A DNA stretch of 64,000 nucleotides from Cladophialophora immunda (Eukaryota > Ascomycota > Eurotiomycetes > Chaetothyriales > Herpotrichiellaceae): positions 19,704 through 83,703 of the forward strand of contig NW_015622544.1 in the NCBI RefSeq assembly GCF_000835495.1, given 5' to 3'. The position numbers were made by a program, and so were the translations under genes. The notes under the pieces were generated by a model, which was not told the DNA's origin, did no database searches, and saw nothing but the letters and a program-made list of their open reading frames with translations. Of the stretch, positions 34,265 to 44,763 are shown in pieces. Position 1 is the stretch's first letter. Every line of letters begins with the position of its first letter.

Positions 34265-36249
34265 TTAAACCTTGCCAATGTTCTCCACCAATGTCTGAGC
34301 TCCGTGGGTGCTTTTTGTCTCGCCATCATGGGTAACGGCAAGCTCGTCTCCGACTTTCTGGTGCACAAGGTCGGTCACTCCGAACAAGTCGTCCATCTGT
34401 TCGAGGGACATTCCTATTGACAGGACTTAGATAAGCAGATTCTCTGATGTTTCTGTTTTGTACTCACCTTTCGTGTCTGGAACAAAGAACCATACAAACA
34501 CAAATGAACAGATGCAACAGACGCTGAAGAATATGTAGGTCCTGCAGGGCACCTGTCAGTAACTGAGCTGTTTGTGGTATTTCTCAAGTGGGTCGAGATC
34601 TTACTCACCCATATCCATTACTTCCCATGTTCACCAACATGTTTGGTACAGCTCTGGCAATAACAAAATTCCAGAGCCATTGGGAGGAAGCTGCAATAGA
34701 CACATTCATAGAACGCAATCGCGCGCTGGGGATCTCTGACACGTATATCCAGGGTGTCGCTCCCCACCCCATCTGGAAGAACACCGCAAACAAGTAAATA
34801 CACACAAGTGCAAAATATCCGGCACCGGAAATTGGTACGCCAGGCTTGGGTGGAGAAATGCGAACGTAAAGTCCAATGTACATCATGTCACAAGCAATCG
34901 CAATGGCTGTCCAGAGGAGAGATCGTCGTCGCCCGAGCGAATCGGCAAAGAATATTAGATAGGTAAGACACGAGCACATCTTCACAATGCCGTAGATGCC
35001 AGTTGCCAGAAGACTCACTGAAGTCCCTGTAATCCCTATGTTCTTGAAGATTGTTGGTGCTTGAACAAAATCTAGTCAGTACATTCCCTAGATCAACTAG
35101 CCTTGAACGTCTGAGTCTCACCGTAATAATTAATTGCGTTCGAACCAGTAAGATTTTGGAACATCATGAGAATGAAGCTGATCAAGGCCCGTCTCCGGTT
35201 ACCTGGAATCGTCCACATTTCGCGTTGCAAGGCTCGCCAGCCCGCACCGTTGATCAGGAGTCGCTCCCGCTCGAGTTGCATTGCGATGTCTCGAAACTCG
35301 TTTTGCACGTATGGATGGTCCTCTGGGAGGTTGCGGACTAAAGATAATACCTTTTTAGCCTTTTCCCACTCGTCCTGCTTAGCGAGAAAGCGAGGCGACT
35401 CGTTCATGAAAAACATCCCAACGATCAAAAGAATTGCCGGTATCCCTTGAGTTGCCAGAGGCACCATGTAGGAGCTGGAACCGGTAAGGTGGAGTTCGGC
35501 ACCGTAGTCAATCCAAAATGCAAGCATCACGCCGAAAGTGTTGAAGAACTGAAAGGTTCCAGTAAGTGCACCGCGAAGAGCCCGAGGTGCATTCTCTGAG
35601 ACATAAAGAGGAGCAATCATAGAGCACGCTCCCGCCCCGAGGCCAGCGATAAGCCTAGAGAGTGGTCAGAAGAGGATATTGTTCCGGACGCCCTGCCTGA
35701 GACGTACCGAGCTGTATACATGCACCCTAGGTAACCTGAAGCTGCGAATTGCATTACGATCCCCACGAGACCGATGAAGGCGGAGACGATCAGGGAAGCA
35801 CGTCGCCCGTATCTGTCAGCGAAAGGGTATGCGACTAAAGCACCAAAGGTGCATCCAAGCTGTAGGAAGGAGACAATATTGGCTGAGAGTGTCGCGGCTT
35901 CGTTTTTGCTGAGGCCATCAAAGTGATATTTCCTGTTGTCTCATCAATTATTTTCTCCCGCGTGCAGAGCGAAGCGAAAAACATACTTGGTGAATGCAGG
36001 GAGAACGATGACACCGCCAATGATGCCGGTATCCATGCCAAATAGCATACCAGACATACATGCCTTGGGAAAATAAAGTTAGAGGCCGCGCGCTTCACAA
36101 TGAAGAATGTAAGACAATGAAAAGGGCTTGGGGCCGTATAAAATGGCGCATACCGTCAAGGTCAACACAAAAGCTCTCCATCCATAGATTTCGACGGGGT
36201 CTTCCTTCATAGCATCATTGCGGATGATCTTCTTGAGGATGGAAGACAT
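34265..36249 (-). CDS. MFS sugar/quinate-type transporter
   Basis: A 12-helix plasma-membrane proton symporter of the sugar porter family is encoded. The start at 36,249 gives [20 protein letters not shown], followed by [11 protein letters not shown]. Exon 2 has [20 protein letters not shown], then [31 protein letters not shown] and [16 protein letters not shown] mark the central region, [17 protein letters not shown] is helix 7, and ISEIP-like [15 protein letters not shown] is helix 10. Introns with proper borders lie near 35,940-35,993, 35,648-35,705, 35,040-35,120 and 34,530-34,610, plus one near 34,417-34,468 and one in the N-terminal part. Spliced frames join without damage. The substrate is not certain; sugars, quinate or a related hydroxy acid are possible. 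Confidence 0.85.
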
Positions 36250-37216
36250 GGTGTCGTCTGTATTGCAATTGTAAAGATGTAGGAGGCAGTGTCTTGCAAA
36301 GCACAAGAACTAGGCGACTCGGGAGTGAAGGTGAGAAAGGGAAATATCAATATATCATCAGTCTTGAGCAGTTCTACCTGGGGTAGGCCGACGGAATGCC
36401 ATGACCCCTGTAGCGAGATTCCATCGGCAATGCAGTATAACCGCACACGGTAAATGATGAAAGACGAAAAAATACCAGTCGGGCGTTTCTCCGTACATCC
36501 CTGGGGCTCGGAGCAAGTCACAAGGATGGGCAGTCGGTCTTCATCCTGATCCTTATCCCAAGCCTGGGTTTCTTAGCGAATCAGCACAATAGGATTATTG
36601 ATTAGCGTTCACCCGGAAAAGCAATGCACACCAGTTATTCCGGAAAAGGTGATATTGCGCTTGATTGGCTCCTAACTAGCGAGCACCCTCCTTCTCCTGA
36701 TATGGGGACCCCGGCCGTTCTGGGGTTATGTTCGAGGTATGCTGGGGCTCTCCATAACATGGTCACCTTGGTGCAATTACGGTATCTGCTGCACGAAAGT
36801 ACTCCCCAGTTGAAGAGACGAAAAGTTACTTATGATCCCCAGGCAGCAAGAAAGGAGAACTCTAAATTCGAGCCATTGGAGTCGAAAAAGGCCTGCACAC
36901 TGTCGCTAGCTAGCCGAGAATCACATGGAAGAAAGGTACAAGTGTAGCAAGCGTTCTTGAAAAGCTTCAGAAGTAGCAGAGTGCTGGCAGGACGGTCACT
37001 CCAAATCAGTAAGTGATCCCTGAAATCGGTTCGAACGCCAGGAGCTTTTGAAGTAGACATTACAAGCCATTGCTTATCTGAAAACATTCAACAGCAGGCG
37101 TTCGATGCTGACTATGGTAGATTCTATCTCTATACTGCAAGTTAGCGTTTCCAAAGCTTGCTCCTCCCTACTTCCCCCGCTTCTCTGATCTTTCACAAAG
37201 CTTCTTAGTTCAGACA
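36250..37216. other. Intergenic region, no gene seen
   Basis: This 967-bp stretch lies upstream of the sugar transporter and downstream of the P450. Short open frames on both strands lack family features. It probably holds the transporter promoter; I see no clear binding-site cluster. Confidence 0.5.
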
Positions 37217-38904
37217 CTACATATCTTGACGAATCGTGGGCGACTCCGCCAGTGCCTTCCGGAGTAGTTTCTCGTCCCTTGGAACAAAGGTTGCCTGAAA
37301 CCTATGAGGCTGTGCGACCAGTTTAGTTGGATCGGCCGTGCCACGAACTGGATCAATGTCAACATCTCCCTCTAGACCAATCTTGAAGCAGCTGATGAGT
37401 CGCATAACAATAAGATACAGCTCACGATTGGCGAGCAAAAAGCCAGCACACATACGGTAGCCGACACCGTAGGTGAATAGAGGTGCATCTGGCTGTTCCA
37501 ACCAACGATTAGGTCGGAAAACTTCAGGATCATGCCATAGCTTTGAATCTGTAACCAACATATCAGCGGACCAGAAAGGGGGCAGGAAAGGAAAGAAAGC
37601 GTACCCATATTACAGGCATGAGCATTCAAAAAGAATGTAGTTCCCTTTGGGAAATTCATACCTTTGTAGGTTACATCTTTAATGGAAGTTCGCGGCAGAT
37701 TGAGTCTGAGGACCGTATACATCCTTAACCCCTCTTTTACCAGAGACACGATGTACGGTATCTTTTGGTCATCGTTCGCGTCGCAGAGAGGACTATCGGC
37801 ACCATGCACCTCTCGAATTGCCTGATAAGCAGCTTCTTGGATATCAGGACGTTTGGCCAACACGGCTATAAGCCAGGCCACGGCTGTTGTGACCGTGTCG
37901 AGACCTCCGGATATCATAGTCAGATTTATGCTGGTAACTTCTTCGTCGTTTAATTGGATTTCCGCGTCATTTATGATTGTTGCTTGAATGCAGGGGCTCT
38001 GGACGCCCTTTTCCATGCGATCGAGAAGACCTCGATTGAGTTGATCCAGGTAAGCATCTTGTCGACGGCGTGTGGCCTTAGCTTTCACTGTTTTTTGGTT
38101 GAATGGGTTCAACCTCAGGAGAGGAATGTAATCTTGCAGGTTACCGGTAACGCTTCTGAAACGGCTTACTTGGTCCTCCACTTCAATTACCTCGCTGAAA
38201 AGCGTGTCATCACGAGAGTTCATCCGAATACCCCAGTTGGTGGTCAATGCAAGACTCAAGCTGAGACGTTGTGCACATGGATAGCAATCAAAGGCCTTCT
38301 TTCCCCACTGTCCCTCGGCGAGTAAGTCCTTGCAGAACTCCCTCGTTTCGAGGTCGAAGTGAGAGACGTATTTTTGTGCAGAAGGGCGATTAAGCGCCGT
38401 TGCTGTGACTTTACGGCGTCTTTTCAAGCTGTCGTGGTATGGAGTGGTACCAACTGTAGTTGCCACACCAGTGAGAACCTTTGCTTAGGTTAGCACTCAA
38501 TCCCCCCACGCCGATATATCTCGCATACACACTTTATGAAATGTATAAAACTCTGGCCTCGAACTTAATGCGGAAGTATGCTGCCCAAAAAGGCCTTTTG
38601 CTGCCTCCGCAGAGTTGACAACAATTATCGGTACATTTCCCAGTGACACTTGGTATACATCTCCGTATTGCTTGGACCAGATGCGGTATTGCTCTGCAGC
38701 GTTCTTCCGGATGGACCACAGATTTCCCACCAGTGGCAGCCCCAAAGGTCCAGATATACCTGGTAGTCGCGCGGTATAGCGAATGAACTCGTTTATAATC
38801 ACATACAATAACGGGACAACGAGCGTTAAACCCGCGATGGATTGGACAGCTTGGTTAAAGACATAGTCGTTAATGATGAGAAAGGGAACGCCAGGCACGG
38901 CCAT
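37217..38904 (-). CDS. Cytochrome P450, CYP504-like (phenylacetate hydroxylase type)
   Basis: An ER-bound monooxygenase with an N-terminal membrane helix (IAGLTLVVPLLYVIINEF) and a Pro hinge (LPGISGPLGLPLVGN). The I-helix motif GGLDTVTT, the ExxR motif in KEGLR, and the haem loop FTYGVGYRMCAGFLLANREL with its Cys ligand are all present. The haem loop closely resembles fungal PhacA/PhacB (CYP504), which hydroxylate phenylacetate or 3-hydroxyphenylacetate. Two introns with good borders, near 38,467-38,515 and 37,563-37,615, join the frames. An in-frame ATG at 38,970 would add 22 residues. I prefer 38,904 because it places the helix close to the start. The gene is divergent from a Zn2Cys6 regulator, which probably controls it. 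The exact substrate is inferred. Confidence 0.85.
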
Positions 38905-38970
38905 ATTGCTTGAGTATATGTCGAGGGTATTTCTAACATACAAAATCAATTGATGGGACAAAGCATACAA

Positions 38971-39108
38971 TACTATCAGTGAAGCTATGAAGGTATGCGT
39001 GGACTCATATTAAGGAATTGCTTGAGATTCCAAATTTGAGCCAAGTGGACTGACGACTTCATTGCATGGAAAGACTTCCCGCTCGATCTCCAGCCGACTT
39101 CCCAGGCA
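38971..39108. promoter_or_regulatory. Short divergent promoter between the P450 and Zn2Cys6 regulator
   Basis: Only about 138-204 bp separate the P450 start (minus) from the regulator start (plus), so both promoters must overlap. I see no CGG-CCG pair or clear TATA box within it. Confidence 0.5.
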
Positions 39109-41967
39109 ATGTCCAGGGACGATCTGAGTCTAGGATTCTGCCTCGTCGACAAAATCCCATTGGACCACGGAAAATTATCCATACGGCGTATCGCCGAGTG
39201 GGACCTGGTGAGAAATCCAGGGTCTTTTCCCCATTATCCCCCAGCCAGGGATAATGTCAGCACCAGACTAAAAAGATCCTTTCACCCCTGGGAAGATATT
39301 TTCCGGGACCATGGTAATGTTTCCCAAAACATATCCGTATCCATTCAGTTGATTCTTCATGCAAATGAGCTGGACAATATGGATACCGGTAGATCGCCGG
39401 GTCGGTTCATGCTGCATCCTGTCCCTTCGGTGCAGACTCTGAACTTTACTCCTAGAGGAAATGGCGCTATTTCTCCCAGCTCATACAGCTTTGCTGATGA
39501 GATTAATAATTTCACTCCTGGCCTGCAGGAATCGGAAATACTACAGGGCGACAAGAGCAGTTCTGAGCGACATGATTCCAGCTTAAGGAGAACCCCGAGG
39601 GGGTTTTCTGGAAGTAGAAAAGGCGGCAGAAGTAAGGGGCAAAGAACGAAAGTCAGCAGAGCGTGCGACGCTTGTAAACAGTCAGTGGTTCAAGTATCCG
39701 GGTTGCCAAATGCGCTGCTAAGCTAGAGGACAGAAAGAGGACACGTTGTTCGGGAGACCAACCATGTGTTCGTTGCAGACATCTGCACATTTCCTGTGAC
39801 TACTTTGCCATCTACACCAGGGGTCGCCTACCCGCTGTACCAACGGCTTCGGTGGCTGCTCAGAGCGAGGTCCACCTCAGTCCACAGGATGGATTGAATA
39901 ATGTCACTTCTATGCCGAACCAAGGCCCAGTCATTTCAACACAGCCCCGACAACATGTGGATAAATCAGATGAGCACTCTAATTCTGGACACGCAGCACC
40001 CATCTCGTCACGAAACTCGCCAGTTCCCAGTACAAACATTGGTGGCCAATATCATGGACCTTCTTCTCCGATTACCTTCTTGGAGAGAGCCTGGAAGAGG
40101 CTTAGGGAGAATCACGCTTCGAGCATGCCAAAGACTCTGGACAAGGAGATGTCTGCCGACCAGCCTATCTTGGTTACCGACAATGGGCATGAGCTGCGTC
40201 TATCAGACGAGCTTTTCCAAATGCCATCAAAGTCTCAAGCGTACGAATTAGTTGGGAGGTATTTCGAAATCTCTACTCCTTTTTTCCAGTTTCTCCACCG
40301 TGCTACAGTGACGAGCTCGATTGAATCACTTTACCAGAGAGGAGACGGGCAACAAACTACCGCAGACGCCATATCTCAAAGTCAAGTGACACTCTTGCTG
40401 ATGATCTTTGCCGTGGCTACTTTCGACGTTGGTGAAGAGACTGTTTCCGTGAACTCAAGAGACTCCAGACAAAGGTGCTCCAAATGAGCAAACTTCTTAT
40501 CATTACCTCACTGACATTTCGAAATTCAGTGAACAGTTCCTCGAGGCTGCGCAAAGACGGTTACAGAGAGAAGGTGGTGCCCCAACTCTTGATTCAGTCC
40601 AGGCGAGACTTGTCGAATGTTTATACCTGTTGTCAACACGGCACGCAAATGAAGTCTACTCGAAGTTCGGAACCACGGTCGCGTTGATTATAACCCTAGG
40701 CCTACATCGTCGGAAGCGCTCCGGGGGTTACAGATCGGAAATCGGAGCTGTTGAGCATGAGTGCCGTAAACGAGCTTTCTGGGTTGCCTATGTCCTAGAC
40801 AGATATCTCAGTGTCATGGGCGGCCGTCCGCGGACTCTCCAAGATTTCGATACCGATCAGGACTTCCCGGCAAGGGTGCATGACGATGAATTGACCTTCG
40901 AAGGAATAAAGCCTAGGAGTGGTTATTTTGACTGTGATATGGACGCACCAATCATGCACATAAAGTATCTCTCTCTACAACCTCATCGCAACGTGAAGCA
41001 CCTGCTAATTTCGAGCTCAGGCTTGCCCGGATCAGCGCCCAAAGCTCTGCCCAGGTCTATCCCCTACGACGAATAACTCAAGACGAACGACTTTTACAGG
41101 CCCAACGAATCGCTGCGCATCTGTCAGCATGGAAGGGCGAGTTGCCGCCGTTCCTCGGTATCATTCCTGCTTCAAGTCTGATCCCCAAATTTCAACGGCA
41201 ATCTATCATCCTACGCTTAGCGCATGCGCATGCTGCTATTCACGCCAACAGGCCGTTCCTTTTGAGTAACTTCGCAAATGCCTCCAACCCGCCTCAATTA
41301 TCACCAAAAGGCGTGGATTACATCTCCGAGTGTGTCTCCGCAGCTCGCAGTGTTGTGGAGATTCTGGAGCATTTCGATGGCAATGGCATACCTTTCCATT
41401 CCTGGTGGTTCACTCAGTACGTCTCTTTCTGTGCTGTAGCAGTCATCTACATCTACACAATACAACAACACCAGATGTTGGTATCCACGCCTACGGCCAT
41501 CATTTCGGAGGATACATCTTTTCGGCCATCATTCCTAGTCTCGTGCAGAGAAAGAGATTGGTTCGCCGTTGCAGAAAGCTGCCAGCAGAGGCTCGCAGCT
41601 GCTGCCAGGGAAAATTCGCCAGGAAAGAGGTATGCCATCGTCTTGGAGGAATTGCGGCAGGAAACGTGCCGCCATCGATCAACGCCAAGATTGGTCTGTG
41701 GTGAACTAGACATTGTTTCGCGGAGGGTTGAACAATCTCTTCGGCAGCCCGCAATGCAAGATGGCTGGATGGGAGAAACCGATACAGATTTTACGCATAT
41801 ATTTGATGATCTGGGCGCAATTGATTGGGTTGCGCATTTATACCACCAGGTAAGACCATCTCACACCCTGTATTCTGTTGTGTAGAAATCGAGCTAATCA
41901 CGAGCTGCTGCAGCAGGAAGAACACCTCCTTGATGCTCAGCGCGACGTAGATGGAACAAACTCTTGA
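39109..41967 (+). CDS. Zn2Cys6 fungal transcription factor with Fungal_trans domain
   Basis: A nuclear DNA-binding regulator. After about 190 disordered residues comes a zinc cluster: SRACDACKQ, joined by an intron (39,681-39,733) to KRTRCSGDQPCVRCRHLHIS and CDY, which supplies the six cysteines. The middle homology region PF04082 shows FGTTVALIITLGLHRRKR and KRAFWVAYVLDRYLSVMGGR. Further introns lie at about 40,954-41,009 and 41,850-41,914, and the last exon ends at the TGA at 41,967. Between 40,432 and 40,468 the frames join only through a 37-nt GT-AG intron, which is very short, or through a 1-nt lesion. The start is uncertain; later ATGs before the zinc cluster are possible. The neighbours suggest control of the oxidase/transporter cluster. 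Confidence 0.78.
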
Positions 41968-42133
41968 GTTGAATGGAAATACCGAATGTATAAACCGATA
42001 TAAAACTTTATCGTATGAGAATGGTTTTTGCAGTCTCGAAGGTGCAGTCATCCAGGATCCTTTCTACTAGTATTGAAACAGCCCTGTGCTCTTGTTTGCG
42101 CCATCTTAGTGTCCTACCTCTTATGCTCACTGC

Positions 42134-44027
42134 TCACAGTCTCCATGCAATACGCACAACAAAGCCGACAAGACCCACGAGAAGAACGCCCAGAGAAGTC
42201 CTACTCAACCTTGTCTCCTCCACCACCCTTCTGATCTTGGTGATTTTGCCGCTTGTTCCAAACATGTCAACCGCAAATCCCGCCAACCCGAACGCGTTGT
42301 AATCTGCCCACTCCACTGCTGCCAGTTGTTCCTGGTAATCAATGGCCGTACCCGGCCAGTTGTTCGTAATGAGACCGTCCGCTCGCTTCCACCAACTGCT
42401 ACAATTGTGGTCGGCGAACGACGTGTTTTGCAATGACTCTTGCAGGTCAAGCCAATACTTCAGCGTTTTCTCCTCCGACGGACATAATGCCAGTCCATCT
42501 CCTTTGCGCCTGGCCTGCAGAACTTTGTTGATTAGGACCGAGATGTACTTTGTTTGGGCCTCGATAACAAGTATCAAAGAGTTGTGGGAGAGATTTGTGT
42601 TTGGGCCGTACAGCATGCCAAAATTCGGAAGATCTGGCACCGTCACGCCTCTGTAAGCATATGCAGCTTTTGTCCAGATCTCCTCCAATGGCCTGCGGTT
42701 GCGCCCAGTGATCTTGATCGGTGACAAAAATGAGAACGTGTCAAACCCCGTTGCCAACACGATCAAGTCGAACTTTTCCGCCGAGTCATGCCCTTCGAAT
42801 TTGACTCCATCTATCGTAAACAGCTCGATCTTGTTAGTTTCCAATTTGACGTTCTTTCGTAAAAGGATAGGGTAGTAGTCATCGCTGATCACTGTCCTTT
42901 TGCACCCGGGGTGGTAGTTTGGGGACAGTTTGTCCCAAAGATCAGGACGATCAGGCAGCTGTTCTCTCAAGAGGTTATAGTTCATAGACCTCATGAGCTC
43001 AGCATAGGCAGAGTCAGCTTGTGTGACTGCAGAGTGAAATGATTCTCGGAAGTCCATCGCCTCGGCACGTGCTCGCCAGCGTACTGGCGGGAGATATGCA
43101 AACATTGCTTGCTTCCAGTTTGGGATTTTGGAATCATGCCGTGGGATTACCCAGGCCGGTGTTCTTTGACAGATGGTAAGTTGAGATGCCAACTTGGCGA
43201 TTTCTGGGGCGATCTGCGCGGTGGTTGCACCTGCGACGCGTTAGAGAAGCAAAGAGCACGCCAGACTTACGTACCAGTTCCAATGACAGCAATCCGCTTT
43301 CCTTTCAAATCATAGCTCCAATCCCACCTGGCGGAATGCATGATTTTACCTTGATAGTCTGCGTATCCTGGAACATCAATACCCTTTGGGTTGTTGAGTT
43401 GGCCAGTCGCAGCAACTAAAAAGTCACTAGTAATTTTGTAGGTAGGTGTGAATTCCGACTCTTTCCCTTGGCCAACGGTCACAGTGGTTTCCCACTTGAG
43501 GCTTTTATCATTCCAGTTGGCGGCCTCGACAGTCGTGTGGAATCGAGTGTATTTGTAAAGACCATATCTTTGAGCGACGTCGGTCAGGTAATCCTACATT
43601 ACCATCAGCGTATGAGTTCATATGTGGAGAAAGCACCAACCAGGATCTCTTCCTGACCCGGATACCGACGAGACCACTTGGGGTTCTGGGCAAAGGAGTA
43701 CGAGTAAAGCACACTGAAGACATCGCAACAGCAACCAGGAAATTTGTTGTCTCTCCTAGACCTTGTCAATGCAATTTGTAACAGGCGTCGAAGCACTAAC
43801 CATGTTCCGCCAAAGCCGCCTCCCTTTTCCAAGATTATAATGTCCTTAACCCTCCGATTGACCAAAAGATCGATGGCCATACACATTCCAGCTATGCCTC
43901 CGCCGACGACGACCACCTTCGCCTTCGTAAAGTTGCAGTTAGCATTCGACATTCCACAACAACCTTCATCATGTGTTTCGTTTTCTCGAGGTTGGTACGA
44001 AGGCAGATACCCAGTTTTGGGCGACAT
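42134..44027 (-). CDS. Class B flavin monooxygenase (Baeyer-Villiger type)
   Basis: The enzyme uses FAD and NADPH to insert oxygen into ketones or oxidise heteroatoms. The FAD Rossmann motif VVVVGGGIAGMCMAIDLL and GGTW lie near residues 35-70. The Baeyer-Villiger fingerprint is YQGKIMHSARWDWS (FxGxxxHxxxW with Tyr first). The NADPH Rossmann motif IAVIGTGATTAQIAPEIAK forms across an intron, and a later ATG motif appears in VLATGFDTF. Introns (near 43,193-43,266, 43,594-43,640 and 43,755-43,800) have good borders and the frames join intact. The C-terminus ends in a hydrophobic segment, LGVLLVGLVGFVVRIAWRL, suggesting membrane anchoring. It resembles fungal homologues of 4-hydroxyacetophenone monooxygenase. 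It is convergent with the Zn2Cys6 gene (166 bp apart). Confidence 0.87.
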
Positions 44028-44763
44028 AATGAATGTTTGGAGAAGTAGGTTGACAAAAGTTCGGGGGCATTCCAACAGCCTACATATAATGTGAGTTGAC
44101 TGGAATATCACCATCAACTGCGACGTACACGCAAACGCTCGGTCAAGGTTGCTTTTCGAGACCGATGGTTCTGGACACACTTCTGGTGCTACGCAAAGCG
44201 GTAGCTCCTGCCTATCGAGCGTGCATATCTTATGCCGTGAACATTCTTTGTTTCTGATGCCGTAAAAGGAAGTAGCCTTAACCGGTATTCGGTTCTTTGG
44301 GATAACTACTCGGTACTGCGAATGTTTGGCAAGGCCAAAAGAACCTTGCGAAGATCGGCACACGGGTACGAGGACCAATCGGCGCAATTTGATGGTTTTC
44401 GCAACTATTCCCAAGGAGGTAGCTGGCTGGATGTCCGGCCCCCGAGGACCTTTCCCCGTTCAACACTATCAAGGCATGTGCCCAGGCCACTGGAGCGCAG
44501 AATGGTCAGCGAGAGATTGTAGTGTTTGCACAACACGAGGAATCCCGTCCAGCGACGATCCTAAGTGTGGCAACCATCCTCTGGAATTGGCAAGATGTTC
44601 TCAGGGAACTGAATATGTGCATCCCAGGCATTGTAAAACATTGCTTCGTTTGAAGTCCAGTCAACTGCCATTCTTGGGGTAGCTCAAGTACCGATGTCCA
44701 GCAGAAGCGCACCGTAGAATCGTCTTAGCCTCCTTTGAGCCTTCCACGCCGGCTCCAAGAGCT
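44028..44763. other. Intergenic region, no gene seen
   Basis: This 736-bp stretch lies upstream of the monooxygenase and downstream of the next regulator. An upstream in-frame extension of the monooxygenase (to 44,414) has no domain features and is treated as 5' leader. Confidence 0.5.
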
